This document shows positions 29,578-38,298 of a stretch of 64,000 bases of DNA, in pieces. Source of the DNA: Iris pallida. Taxonomy: Eukaryota; Streptophyta; Magnoliopsida; Asparagales; Iridaceae. The notes beneath the pieces are model-generated. The model saw only the letters and a list, made by a program, of their open reading frames with translations. It was not told where the DNA came from and searched no databases. Position 1 is the first letter of the stretch. Every line of letters starts with the position of its first letter. Position numbers and translations under genes: made by a program. The DNA lies in the NCBI GenBank assembly GCA_029216955.1, contig JANAVB010042220.1:14802799-14866798 (forward strand), in the 5' to 3' direction.

Positions 29578-30007
29578 AGGGAAGCATATACGCGATGTGC
29601 ATAAGGATTGTGCAGATATGCTACACATGGAGATATCAAAGAATCTTTGAGGTGACACGATGAGAGCTACTGCTGAGCTGACATGTGGCAGGTACTAAAA
29701 TTCTCTTATATCAAGATCTTGGAGGGAGTTATCAATATAACTGAATAAACGACACTTGGTTTGTGCTTATTTGTTGATCGGATGAACCTGAACAGATTTT
29801 GTTCCTATCCCTGAAATGGATTTTGTCTTATATTAGAGGGCTATTAGTTTAAACAAAACAGATGGATATGGCTCTCATCCATAAGAACAAACTCCATCCT
29901 TATCTGGCCACGTGGAGCCACGTCGTTTCGTAGCGCTGTGCTAATATACGAGCTGCGCTTCTGACAGGGCTTTGATGCTACTGTGCTTCTGGGCGATGAG
30001 CAGGGTT

Positions 30008-30220
30008 GTGCTTTAGGCGACGGAGTCATTTTACTTTTAGGGCTACGAGTGGACTGTGCTTCATGCAACGGAGTTACTGTGCTTTAGGACGATGAGTGGA
30101 CTGTACTTTAGGCAATGGAGTCACTGTGCTTTAGGGCGACGAGTAGAATGTGCTTCAGGCGACGGAGTCACTGTGATTTAGGGCGATGAGTAGACTTGTG
30201 CTTTAGGCAACGATGTCACC
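30008..30220 (-). repeat. 47-48 bp tandem repeat in Tat-2 U3
   Basis: Units beginning GTGCTTTAGGCGACGGAG start at 30008, 30056, 30103, 30150 and 30198 (spacing 48, 47, 47, 48). Each holds a second half CTTTAGGGCGACGAGT, so the core is itself an approximate half-repeat. A weaker copy precedes at about 29964. Confidence 0.85.
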
Positions 30221-30678
30221 AAAGTATCAGATGATGGGGACCATTGAATGGGCAGAGCTTTCGGTTACAGCGAGGGCTCTGCGCTTCTGAGTTGAAGCGA
30301 GGGCGCAGAGCTTTTGGGTTTGAAAGTTTTATGCTTTTTAGACTAAAGTGAGGGCTCTATGTGAAGAAATGAGCTATCTGTGCTTGTGGGTCGAAAAGGG
30401 GGCACAGGTACCTAGCTGCGCTTCTAAGTCGAAGGAGCTAGTTCCTGTCGAAGTCTTTTAAGAGCATTTAATGACAGCTCCTCTTATTGGCCGAGTCGGT
30501 CGTCCTCGTCTTTAATTATCGCCGTAATTTAGGGAAATTTAAGAAGTTTAGTGGCCTAGGACTCAGTGGAATGAACCTATTAAATGAGGTTCGTTGTGCT
30601 GAGTTCTAGGTTTATCCTATTAATTTTGGCATCTTTGACCGACAGCTACGTGGCATGTTGGTTGGACCACACTTACCC

Positions 30679-30687
30679 TATATAAAG
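30679..30687 (+). promoter_or_regulatory. TATA box of Tat-2 antisense unit
   Basis: TATATAAAG in CCCTATATAAAGGAGAG, preceded by a TACGTGGCAT word. Tat-3 has GACGTGGCTGCACCCTATAA at the same relative place, so the antisense promoter looks conserved. Confidence 0.55.
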
Positions 30688-30734
30688 GAGAGTTTTTTTG
30701 AAGAGTCGTCTTCCTCTCTTAGCATTCCAAACGT

Positions 30735-30888
30735 TATGCTCAATCCTGACTTAGCTTCGAACGGCCATTGGCCTTGCACAAGTCGGCTGATGGTTGTGGA
30801 TCCCTTCATTCAAAGCAGCTGTGCCTTTGTAGAAGAACTGTTGATGAGTTTCGGGATGCACTTGAGCGTTTGGCATAAGGAGTTCTAA
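30735..30888 (+). pseudogene. Tat-2 antisense ORF remnant
   Basis: A plus-strand frame open to 30888 begins with ATG about 50 bp after the TATA box and encodes about 50 residues including FVEELLMSFGMHLSVWHKEF. It does not start with MAPKK as in Tat-1 and Tat-3 and shows no recognised domain. Position alone makes it a candidate relic of the antisense gene. Confidence 0.3.
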
Positions 30889-31105
30889 CCTGAACAACGT
30901 CTGGGAGGTCTTCGAGATCCAAGCTTTTGGATTTGGATTAGTTGCTAATCTAAAGAGCCACAGGTTGTGCTCTGCCCTGCTCAATGGAGGTGGCACGGCC
31001 TGTGTTGTGGACTGAGTTCTTGCTCGTGCCTGTGAAAATTAACCCTCTTGTAGATCTTTAGATGCCTTAGTTCTTTTAAAGGAACATACAAGCGAGTACG
31101 TCCAA

Positions 31106-31734
31106 CCTGTTTAGGGGCACGAGCACGTGGGTACGTCCAGCCTACGCCGCTGCATCGGCAGTAGAACGCTGTAAGGGTCATCTAAAACATACAGTATCTA
31201 AGACACAATAATACAACCTATCATCTTCACACGGAGAAATATAATCACCACTCAATCACATAATTCTAAGGAAGATAAGCACGATGATAAAGATAAGGAT
31301 AAAGATGAAGTAAAAAGTCTGAAATAGTGCTGAGCCACAATCACAAGTTGAAGATTGAATGATATCACAAGATCCTAAATAAATACTATAAGTCTCAAAG
31401 TATCAAGCAGGAATATAGTCCAGACAAAATTTAGCTAAACTAAGTCACTACAAGCGGTGCGTCCTCTACGATCACCGGGTCCACAAGCAGGTCCTGGTCG
31501 TAGGCTCCATCTATGCCAAACCCGTAGTAGGTCGGACAGTCTGCATGCTGAAAAACAATAGGGGTTATCCTGTCAGGATATGAGCAAGTACAAATACCAA
31601 CAGCAGTACCATGTGAATTGATAAATACTATAAGAGATAATTATAATGAAATAAATGATGAATGTCAAAACTGGAAGTAAAACTGTATAAAAAAAACTGA
31701 ATAACATATCATAGGTGAGATGTAAAGTAAAGCT
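31106..31734 (-). repeat. TekB-like LTR, left part, split by Tat-1
   Basis: GGGCACGAGCACGTGGGTAC and the following GCCTACGCCGC and TAGAACGCTGT words match the start region of TekB LTRs, notably 61690-61745, but the first 25 or so bases are missing. The LTR is cut by Tat-1 and continues at 55294. Confidence 0.6.
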
Positions 31735-31739
31735 GGAAT
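31735..31739. repeat. Left target-site duplication of Tat-1 (GGAAT)
   Basis: GGAAT precedes TGTTTCACTT at 31740 and recurs at 55289-55293 after CTCCTACA. Confidence 0.95.
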
Positions 31740-32858
31740 TGTTTCACTTAACAAAATGCCAGGAGAATTGGCTTTTGAAAATAAAACGAGAAAAAGTACA
31801 AAAAGTACAAATTTGATTCTGGGAAAGTATTGCTGTAGAAGTCTGATCTGTAAATGATCACTTTGTTCCTTGGACCATACGATGATGATGAAGATCGCTG
31901 CTTGAAGATGAACAACTTGGAAGAACTAAGTCACCAGAAAGGTATCGACGTACTTGGGCACTGATGGCGAGGCCGAATGCTTTCCTGCTTTGCTTCACTA
32001 TGTTCTGAAAGAAAGGTTGAAGAAGAATGCACTAGAGAATCAAAAATCTCTGAGTTGTAATCTCTCTGTCTTCTCTCTTGTCTCTGTGTGTGTGTATCTG
32101 AGAAAAATAAGTCTATTTATATACTTGGGCTCTTGTGCGTAAAAACTCAGCAAAAGTTTCGTCTTTACGCTAACAACTGCCACCCATGACTGAAGTCATC
32201 CTCTGTATATGTTGACACATGTCCCATCATTTCAGTAAGAATAGGATGTACGTACAAATGTTCTTCGAGATGTGTTGCATGAAAGCCATGTAGGCAGACC
32301 ACGTTCTCAACTGATGAAGAAGAATAGGGCGTAAAACAACCCTAATGTACTCTGAGCGTAAAGCAGTGGACTAGGCATAAAACAGCCCTGTCATAGATTT
32401 CCCGCGTAAAGTGGTTATTAAATAACCTTGAGCGAAAGTAGCCCAAATAGACTTTACGCACACGTCGACTTTCGAGCGTAAAAACTCATATAATCTTCGT
32501 GCGTAAAAGAAGCCATAGTGTGAGCGTAAAGTAGCTCAGTCCACATACTAAACGACAACATTGGTCTCTGTATAAAATAAATCCCTTCGAAATCTGTGGT
32601 ATATGCCATCATCAATATCTTCATGTCAAACTTTGCATTAAATGCGAGACTTTGACAGCTTTATCCAGCGTAAAAGGAGGGTTAGCCTATCTTAGGCGTA
32701 AAACCATTGTCTTGACCCTGGCTATTTTAGGCATAAAAGCGATTAGCCTTGTCTTGGACGTAAAGTATTTAACCTCTCTGCGGCGTAAAGTAGATCAATT
32801 TGAGTAGAATGATCTATCACTTTGACTCATTCTGTGAAGCACTTTTTACGCTCCTACA
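31740..32858 (-). repeat. Tat-1 3' LTR
   Basis: 1119 bp, from TGTTTCACTTAACAAAATGC to CTTTTTACGCTCCTACA. It aligns without large gaps to 54170-55288 (also 1119 bp) with scattered substitutions; some turn GCGTAAA into GCATAAA (for example at 32372). The short open frame 31954-32142 (+) lies in R/U5 and is not a supported gene. Confidence 0.95.
32114..32123 (-). promoter_or_regulatory. TATA box of Tat-1 3' LTR
   Basis: The minus strand reads TATATAAATA in AAGTATATAAATAGACTT. It places U3 at 32124-32858. Confidence 0.65.
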
Positions 32859-33010
32859 AGACCCCCTTCAAAGTTTTTAAATATATCCAAAATTTTGAAA
32901 CACTTTGAACAGAAGCGTAAAAGTTGAGATTTGACCAGTCAGCGTAAAATTCGGGATACGCAACAGTCATCCGCGTAAAAGCGGGGATATCCAACAGTCG
33001 GTGTAAAATA
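32128..33010. repeat. Dispersed GCGTAAA motif array
   Basis: About 20 copies of GCGTAAA (or reverse TTTACGC, or one-base variants GCATAAA/GTGTAAA) are spread through U3 and the first 150 bp beyond the LTR. Examples are at about 32138, 32328, 32354, 32403, 32476, 32521, 32669, 32782, 32914, 32941 and 32972. Spacing is irregular, so this is not a simple tandem repeat. The array fills the interval between the LTR TATA box and the first antisense TATA box. Confidence 0.85.
32859..32873 (-). other. Polypurine tract of Tat-1
   Basis: The minus strand reads CTTTGAAGGGGGTCT directly before the 3' LTR. Confidence 0.8.
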
Positions 33011-33148
33011 TCATTAAATAGTGTCGGTCAACACTTAACCGTCACAATGAACTTTCTTCTCGAAACTTTCGAACGCCTTTTCACTTCCCCGATTTTGCAT
33101 TAATAATGAACAGTTTCCAATGAGGAATATGGAGAGTTGATTTAATTG

Positions 33149-33156
33149 TATAAATA
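33149..33156 (+). promoter_or_regulatory. TATA box of Tat-1 antisense unit 1
   Basis: TATAAATA in TTGTATAAATAAGGAG, 42 bp before the ATG at 33198. It is in the plus orientation, opposite to gag-pol. Confidence 0.6.
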
Positions 33157-33197
33157 AGGAGAAATTCTTCACTCTTGTCATTCATCTCCATAGTGAC

Positions 33198-33452
33198 ATG
33201 GCGCCAAAGAAGGAGATTAACAATGAAGAGGCTTCGGGCTCAAGGATTAACTTTGAGCGAGCACGCAACTTTGTAGAGTGCTTTGGATTAACTCCAGTAG
33301 TCTTCAGTCACAACGATGGTGGTCCCCCGACTGCATATGAGGGCTCAGGAGATGCAGAAGCATTTCTAAATCTGATGCGTCGCTCTGGGATTCGCAACAT
33401 ACGCGAATTAGGTGCCTCCCTTCGTCAACCCAACGAAGGAGAGAGAAAATAA
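33198..33452 (+). CDS. Tat-1 antisense ORF 1 (MAPKK protein)
   Basis: Plus-strand ORF of 84 residues, beginning MAPKKEINNEEASGSRINFE, with a basic start and a mixed charged body; no known domain was recognised. A TATA box lies 42 bp upstream and an AATAAA signal at 33508-33513, so it looks like a compact transcription unit of its own. The Tat-3 antisense gene also starts MAPKK after a TATA box, supporting homology of the N-terminal exon. It could be the first exon of a longer gene continuing at 33570, but I could not define a clear splice pair. Function unknown. Confidence 0.55.
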   Translation: MAPKKEINNEEASGSRINFERARNFVECFGLTPVVFSHNDGGPPTAYEGSGDAEAFLNLMRRSGIRNIRELGASLRQPNEGERK

Positions 33453-33569
33453 TATTCCATGTATTGCGACTCTCTTATATGTAGGGGTCCACTCCCCCCT
33501 TTTTATAAATAAAATTTTGATGTTGATCTCATCTGTTGATGTATAGAATTGTTTAATCACTTTTTTTAA

Positions 33570-34859
33570 CTGGATGAAGCTGCTGGAGGAGAACCGGTCT
33601 TAAATAAAGAATCAGCTATAGAAAATTTTACTGCAACTGAAGCAGTGGAAAATCCTACGGAGCTGACAGTTGAAGAAGGTGTTGAAAGCATGCTTGAACC
33701 ACCAACTGAAACTAGGGAAGTGATAGCATCTTCTGCTGTAGCTGCTAATTCAATATTAGTTTCTGATAAGCCAACACCGGAACCTGAACCAGCTCCTGCA
33801 ATTGTCACCACATTCACTAATATCACCGTCGCCAGAACTCCAAAAACGGCTGGAGTAACAGATATTGAAGACATTGCTCCTGAAGTTCTTGGGAACCAAA
33901 TAACAGCAGTGACGACACCAGCTCCACCTCCGTCTGTTGTTACACCAATGGTAGCTATAGGTGTTAGAGATACAACCCCTGAAGCTCCTAGGGATAACTT
34001 GACTATGGCAATAGTAACAATAACAACTCCATCTCATCTTGCTGTCGTGCCAACCATATCTGCTCCCGAGCTTCAAAGAAGGGATCTATTGGATATTGCC
34101 GCCACACCAAGCTCCAGTGTAGAAATGAATCTCCTGGTTGAGATTCATAATAAAAAATTTTATAAAACTCTGGCAACTCTGATAAAGTTGGTCTTGAATA
34201 AAGGCCTCAGTTATGAGATTTTGAAGATGGCAATGGCTCTGACTATCAAGAATGTTGCCATGTTCAATGATGTTGAGAGAGCTGCAACATTGGAGAAAAT
34301 TATGGAGGACCTTGAGCAGCCGATCAGAGAATATCTTAGGCTATCAAATGAGACTGTAGAAAGCCTCATTCAGGAGTAGTATGATGCTTTAACGGCTGAT
34401 TATCTTGCTCGGGAGACTACATATAATGCATCTCTCCATGAACACGGTCTAAAGGTTGCCAAAGAGAAAGCCTTTTTGGCTGGCATAAAACCTATACTGC
34501 ATGGTCACAGAGTGGCTTATGATGCTTTAAACGTAGATATTCAGAGCAAGAATGACAAAATTTGTGAAGTCGAGGCAGAACTAGCTCGCTTGAAGGCTGA
34601 AAGGGAAAAGATGATCGATTCTCGAAATCTACATCTCACCCAAAGCTCAATTTTAGAAGAACAGGCTTTTGGGGCTGAGTCGACCATCAGAACCCTTGAT
34701 GAAGCCAAGGACAATCTGATAATCACTTTCGCAGAACTTTCTTGTATTTGCACCCCTGAAGCTCGACGTGCTGAGGCTATCAAGAAGGTTATGAGTTCTC
34801 GTGGCAAGCGGCTAGAAGAATTAAAGAAGTTGCTTCAAGATGTTTCCACTCCACCTTAA
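33570..34859 (+). pseudogene. Tat-1 antisense ORF 2, acidic linker plus coiled coil, one stop
   Basis: An open plus-strand frame of about 430 codons, broken only by TAG at 34377-34379. The first third is acidic and Pro/Thr/Val-rich, low complexity. The middle has an alpha-helical stretch (VEIHNKKFYKTLATLIKLVL). The part after the stop is strongly coiled-coil (KICEVEAELARLKAEREKMI, later EARRAEAIKKVMSSRGKRLE). No enzyme motif is seen. The frame shows no clear start codon after the TAA at 33567-33569, so it may be a downstream exon of ORF 1. Coiled-coil antisense proteins of unknown role are known from Retand/Grande-type elements. Confidence 0.6.
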
Positions 34860-34993
34860 GAGAGCGTTTTGTCATCTTTTGTCTTATTCATTTTATAGTG
34901 TTTCCACACAAAAAAATGAATGAAAGATTTGTTTTGTGATCCTATCGTTTATTTGGAATTTAAACAATAGGTATGAGATAGAAAATACTTATC

Positions 34994-35248
34994 AGAGGTA
35001 ATATGGACGTGACAAGTCTTTTAAACTCAACATATTATATCTATCCAGAGGTAATATGGACATGATAGATAATGAAATCGTGTTTTCTGTTTTTAGAGTA
35101 TATAATACTATCAGAGGTAATATAGACATAACAGTATATAAGGACTCAAAAGAAAATTAGATTAATTTCTATGCAGAGGTCAAATGGAAAATGATAGATA
35201 AGAAAAGTAGGTAAATTTAGTATTTATCCAGAGGTTATGAAAACATGA
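34994..35248 (+). repeat. AGAGGTAATATGGAC repeat array in Tat-1
   Basis: Five copies of a 19-bp core, AGAGGTAATATGGACGTGA and variants, start at 34994, 35047, 35113, 35175 and 35230 (spacing 53-66 bp), most followed by GATAGATAA-like sequence. The spacers vary. The same core recurs seven times in Tat-3 (60216-60610). Confidence 0.85.
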
Positions 35249-35540
35249 TAAATAACGAATCCCACTTATTAATTAATTGATAAAATAGAAGATTTAAAAT
35301 CCCTCTCCCAGGAGACAAGAAATCAGCTTAACCAAACCTTGGTAGCTGGAGACTAAGGAGACAGATGTCATGAGCATATAGGTCCATATCAATGTATGAA
35401 TGAATCAATCATAACTTTCAAAAAAAGAAAACATTGATTCAATTCCATAATTAAATGAATAAACCTGATAGAATGGACGGATAGACCTTTTCGGGAATGA
35501 AAGGTTGTTTTTAAAGACCGGTTCATCAACAGATCTCTCC
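35249..35540. other. Spacer between repeat array and antisense unit 2
   Basis: About 290 bp without a supported gene, upstream of the second antisense TATA box. The minus-strand open frames here are shadows. Confidence 0.5.
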
Positions 35541-35548
35541 TATAAATA
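35541..35548 (+). promoter_or_regulatory. TATA box of Tat-1 antisense unit 2
   Basis: TATAAATA in TCTCCTATAAATAGGCG, 52 bp before an ATG at 35600. Confidence 0.6.
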
Positions 35549-35599
35549 GGCGAAAACTCTTTGTAACATTTCATTCTTATTTCCACTCTTCTATTGGAA

Positions 35600-35880
35600 A
35601 TGTCTTCCAAGGATATGCACCAAAAGAATGAAGTCTCCAGGAAGACGTCGTCGAGACGCACTCCGCTGAGCCAATTGTGACAGGGACAACCGAAGTAGAC
35701 GAAAGCTCTTCTACTCCCAAGCCACCACAAGATATCTTTTCTTTCTTAGTAGAGCCAGGGAAAACTCCTGAAGAAGAGGCACTGAGGATGGTTGCCTGCA
35801 GATTTTTCATGAACTCAGGCAATGATACCTTCGAAGCATTGGCTGATTATATATTCAATAAGGGAGGCAGTGGTCCTTAA
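35600..35880 (+). pseudogene. Tat-1 antisense ORF 3, small protein with frameshift
   Basis: After the TATA box the first ATG (35600) opens a short frame starting MSSKDMHQKNEVSRKTSSRR and stopping after 26 residues. The adjoining frame runs to 35880 and encodes FSFLVEPGKTPEEEALRMVA then a short Cys/Phe-containing helix region. A one-base indel near 35620-35650 would explain the split. An AATAAA follows at 35899-35904. The unit converges tail-to-tail with integrase, whose stop is at 35937-35939. No domain recognised. Confidence 0.45.
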
Positions 35881-35936
35881 AATTTTGTTCAGAACAAAAA
35901 TAAATAAATAAATTTTATTTTTATCAGCCTTCTTCT

Positions 35937-36957
35937 TTATACATAATATTTTTTGAGGAATTTGTCATTGATAGGCATCATGAGCAGATCTCCATTAGGC
36001 TTTGATAACCGATAGGCACCATTAGAAAATACGGTCTCAATTACATAAGGGCCTCTTCCATTTTGCTTGGAATTTCTCTTTGCTTTTGTGAGTCATCACC
36101 ATCGGTCTTCGAACAGCCAATACTAGTTCGCCAACCTTGAACACCCTCTCTTTAACTTTACGATTGAAAGTTCGAGGTATACGGGCTTGATATAGCTCAA
36201 TATGCTGTTGTGCTTGAAGACGCTTCTCATCCAATCCTTCAAGTTCTTGGAATTGTAAGCGATCATTATTTTCTATAGTTAGCTCATTAGCGATAGCTAT
36301 CCGTAGAGATGGAATTTGGATTTCCAAGGGAAGAACAGCCTCACATCCATAAACCAATTAAAATGGTATAAAACCAGTAGGAGTTCGGACTGTTGTTCGA
36401 TAAGCCCATAAACATTCCCCAAGTTTCTCGTTCCAATCACGTTTATTAGAAGAGACAAACTTTTTGAGAAGTTTAATGATCGTCTTATTGAAAGCTTCGG
36501 CTAAACCATTAGCAGCTGGATTATAAGCCGTAGAAGCCAAATTTTGAATTCGATTCTTATCACAGAACCGATAAAATGCCTGACTGGTGAATTGTGGACC
36601 ATTGTCATAAATTATTCATCGAGGAGTCCCGAAGTGATAAATGACATGATGTTTGATGAAACAGATCACATTAGATGTTTTCACTTCAAAAAGGGGAACT
36701 GCTTCTGCCCACTTAGAAAAGTAATCGGTTATAGCTAATATGAACCGATGTCCTTTAACAGAAAGAGGGTTAATAGGACCAATGACATCCATACCCCAAG
36801 CTTCGAAGGGCCAAGAAGCCGCTGTAGGATGTAAAAATTCAGACGGTTGATAAATAAAATCAGTATGAATCTGACATGCTTTACATCTTCAGGCATAGTC
36901 TACAGCATCTGCTATCATAGAAGGCCAATAATACCCCATTCTTTGAATACGGTCTTA
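35937..36957 (-). pseudogene. Integrase core and C-terminus (Tat-1)
   Basis: Minus-strand integrase, which joins element DNA to the chromosome. Visible in order: the second zinc pair (CKACQ), the first catalytic Asp in GMDVIGPINP, the second in IIYDNGPQFTSQAF, the catalytic Glu in NPAANGLAEAFNKT, then ECLWAYRTTVRTPTGFIPF and VYGCEAVLPLEIQIPS. The C-terminal segment ends with SNGAYRLSKPNGDLLMMPIN and a TAA at 35937-35939. Damage: TAA at about 36958, TGA near 36894, TGA near 36625 (in GTPR-stop-IIYDNG), a stop near 36358, and a frameshift near 36050. The catalytic triad itself is kept. Frame is continuous with RNase H upstream. Confidence 0.9.
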
Positions 36958-38175
36958 TAATTTAGGACCTGGTTGATGAGCACCACAAACACCATCATGA
37001 GCCTCTCGTAGTGTTTGTTTGGCTTCACTTTCTGAGAGATAACGCAGTAAGAGTCCATCATATGATCGACGATATAACATATGTAAAGACGAATCATAAT
37101 AAAATCGAAATGATCGTCTCTTAATTGATGCAGCTTCTTTTGGATCTTCAGGCAAAATTCCATGAACCGCATAGTCAATGAATGGAGTTCTCCAATCCCT
37201 CTGTTGGAAACAAGCCTCTGTAGTATAACTTTGTTTAACATACAGATTATTCTTGATACAGCACAGATCTCGATCCAACAAAGTAATTATATTTTGCCTT
37301 CGGATTAGAACAGCCAAATCTGCAGCTAGACTAGCAAGAGCATCAGCCTCAACATTCTGAGAACGTGGTACAAATTCAATGAAGAATCCTTTGAATGAAA
37401 GGACCAAGTCGACTACCACTTGATGGTAAGGGATGAAATCAGGGTTTCTGGCCTCATAAGTCCCTCTAACTTGATTAACAATCAATTGAGAATCTCCATA
37501 AGCTTCTAGGAACTCAATATCCAATTGTTTTGCTACTTGGATACCAATCAATAGAGCATTATATTCTACTACATTGTTGGAACATGGCTCATTGAGAGAA
37601 TAGGCACGGTATATGACCATTTTGTCAGGAGAAACCAAGACGATTCCTACCCCAGAGACAATGTTGCCTTTAGGTCCTACTCGTGATGCTCCATCAAAAT
37701 ATAATTGCCATATATCATGCTTCAAAATCATGTTGCAATCTACGACTTCATCTGGAAAGTCCTCATATAACTTTGATATTTCTGGTATAGGGTGAGCAGC
37801 TAAGAAATCAGCTAATGCTTGACCCTTTACTGATTTTTGAGGTACATAAATCATATCATAAGGAGTGAGCAACATCGCCCAAGTAGCTAATCTGGAATTA
37901 AGAATGCTCGGCTTTCTCATCAATACCCGAATAGGATTTATTCTGGAGATGACATGAATAGTTTGTCCTGTCACATAATGTCTTGTCTTTTGTACGGCAA
38001 AAACCAATGCCAGACATTCCTTTTCTACAGGAGTATACCTATGTTTAGCTCCAACCATCATTCGGCTAAGATAATAAATCGCATGTTTATGACCCATATC
38101 AATTTTCTGTGTGAGCAGAGCACCAAGTGAATGATCCAAGGCTCGAACATATAGTAAAAATGGTTTTCCTACCAC
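36955..38175 (-). CDS. RNase H, archaeal-type RNase H and integrase zinc N-terminus (Tat-1)
   Basis: Open frame of 406 residues inside gag-pol. Residues 1-128 are the gypsy RNase H (LYVRALDHSLGALL, VEKECLALVFAV, ALADFLA). Residues about 155-285 are a second RNase H of archaeal type with Asp161 (YFDGAS), Glu204 (VVEYNALL), Asp228 (AYGDSQL) and Asp278 (VEADALASLA), so its four acidic residues are present. The last 30 residues begin the zinc-binding integrase domain (REAHDGVCGAHQPGPKL). The dual RNase H is diagnostic for the Tat lineage. An in-frame TGA separates it from reverse transcriptase at about 38296-38298, and TAA ends it. Confidence 0.92.
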   Translation of the reverse strand: MVGKPFLLYVRALDHSLGALLTQKIDMGHKHAIYYLSRMMVGAKHRYTPVEKECLALVFAVQKTRHYVTGQTIHVISRINPIRVLMRKPSILNSRLATWAMLLTPYDMIYVPQKSVKGQALADFLAAHPIPEISKLYEDFPDEVVDCNMILKHDIWQLYFDGASRVGPKGNIVSGVGIVLVSPDKMVIYRAYSLNEPCSNNVVEYNALLIGIQVAKQLDIEFLEAYGDSQLIVNQVRGTYEARNPDFIPYHQVVVDLVLSFKGFFIEFVPRSQNVEADALASLAADLAVLIRRQNIITLLDRDLCCIKNNLYVKQSYTTEACFQQRDWRTPFIDYAVHGILPEDPKEAASIKRRSFRFYYDSSLHMLYRRSYDGLLLRYLSESEAKQTLREAHDGVCGAHQPGPKL

Positions 38176-38298
38176 TGGAGGTACCAGAACAGGTGGATTT
38201 GTAAGGTATTGTTTAATAACATTGAAGGCTTCTTGACACGCTTCATCCCAGACAAAAGATACACCTTTCTTTAACAGACGGGAGAAAGGTTGACATCT

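Larger units (their letters stand above)
29299..31105 (-). mobile_element. Tat-2: Tat-like LTR plus antisense promoter, truncated
   Basis: Starts TGTTTGCCATGACAAAAGG, resembling other Tat-like LTR starts here. It has a minus-strand TATA box (29569-29577), a tandem repeat in the presumed U3 (30008-30220) and, facing right, a plus-strand TATA box (30679-30687). Divergent promoters around a repeat block are also seen in Tat-1. The LTR inner border and polypurine tract could not be fixed. No gag-pol remains; a TekB-like LTR begins at about 31106. Confidence 0.5.

Noticed and set aside
30008..30220. Regularly spaced repeat considered as a CRISPR array
   Set aside because: Units are contiguous 47-48 bp tandem copies without unique spacers, in plant retrotransposon DNA.
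31954..32142. 62-residue plus-strand frame conserved at 54383-54571
   Set aside because: Located in R/U5 of both Tat-1 LTRs; conservation follows from LTR identity and no domain is present.
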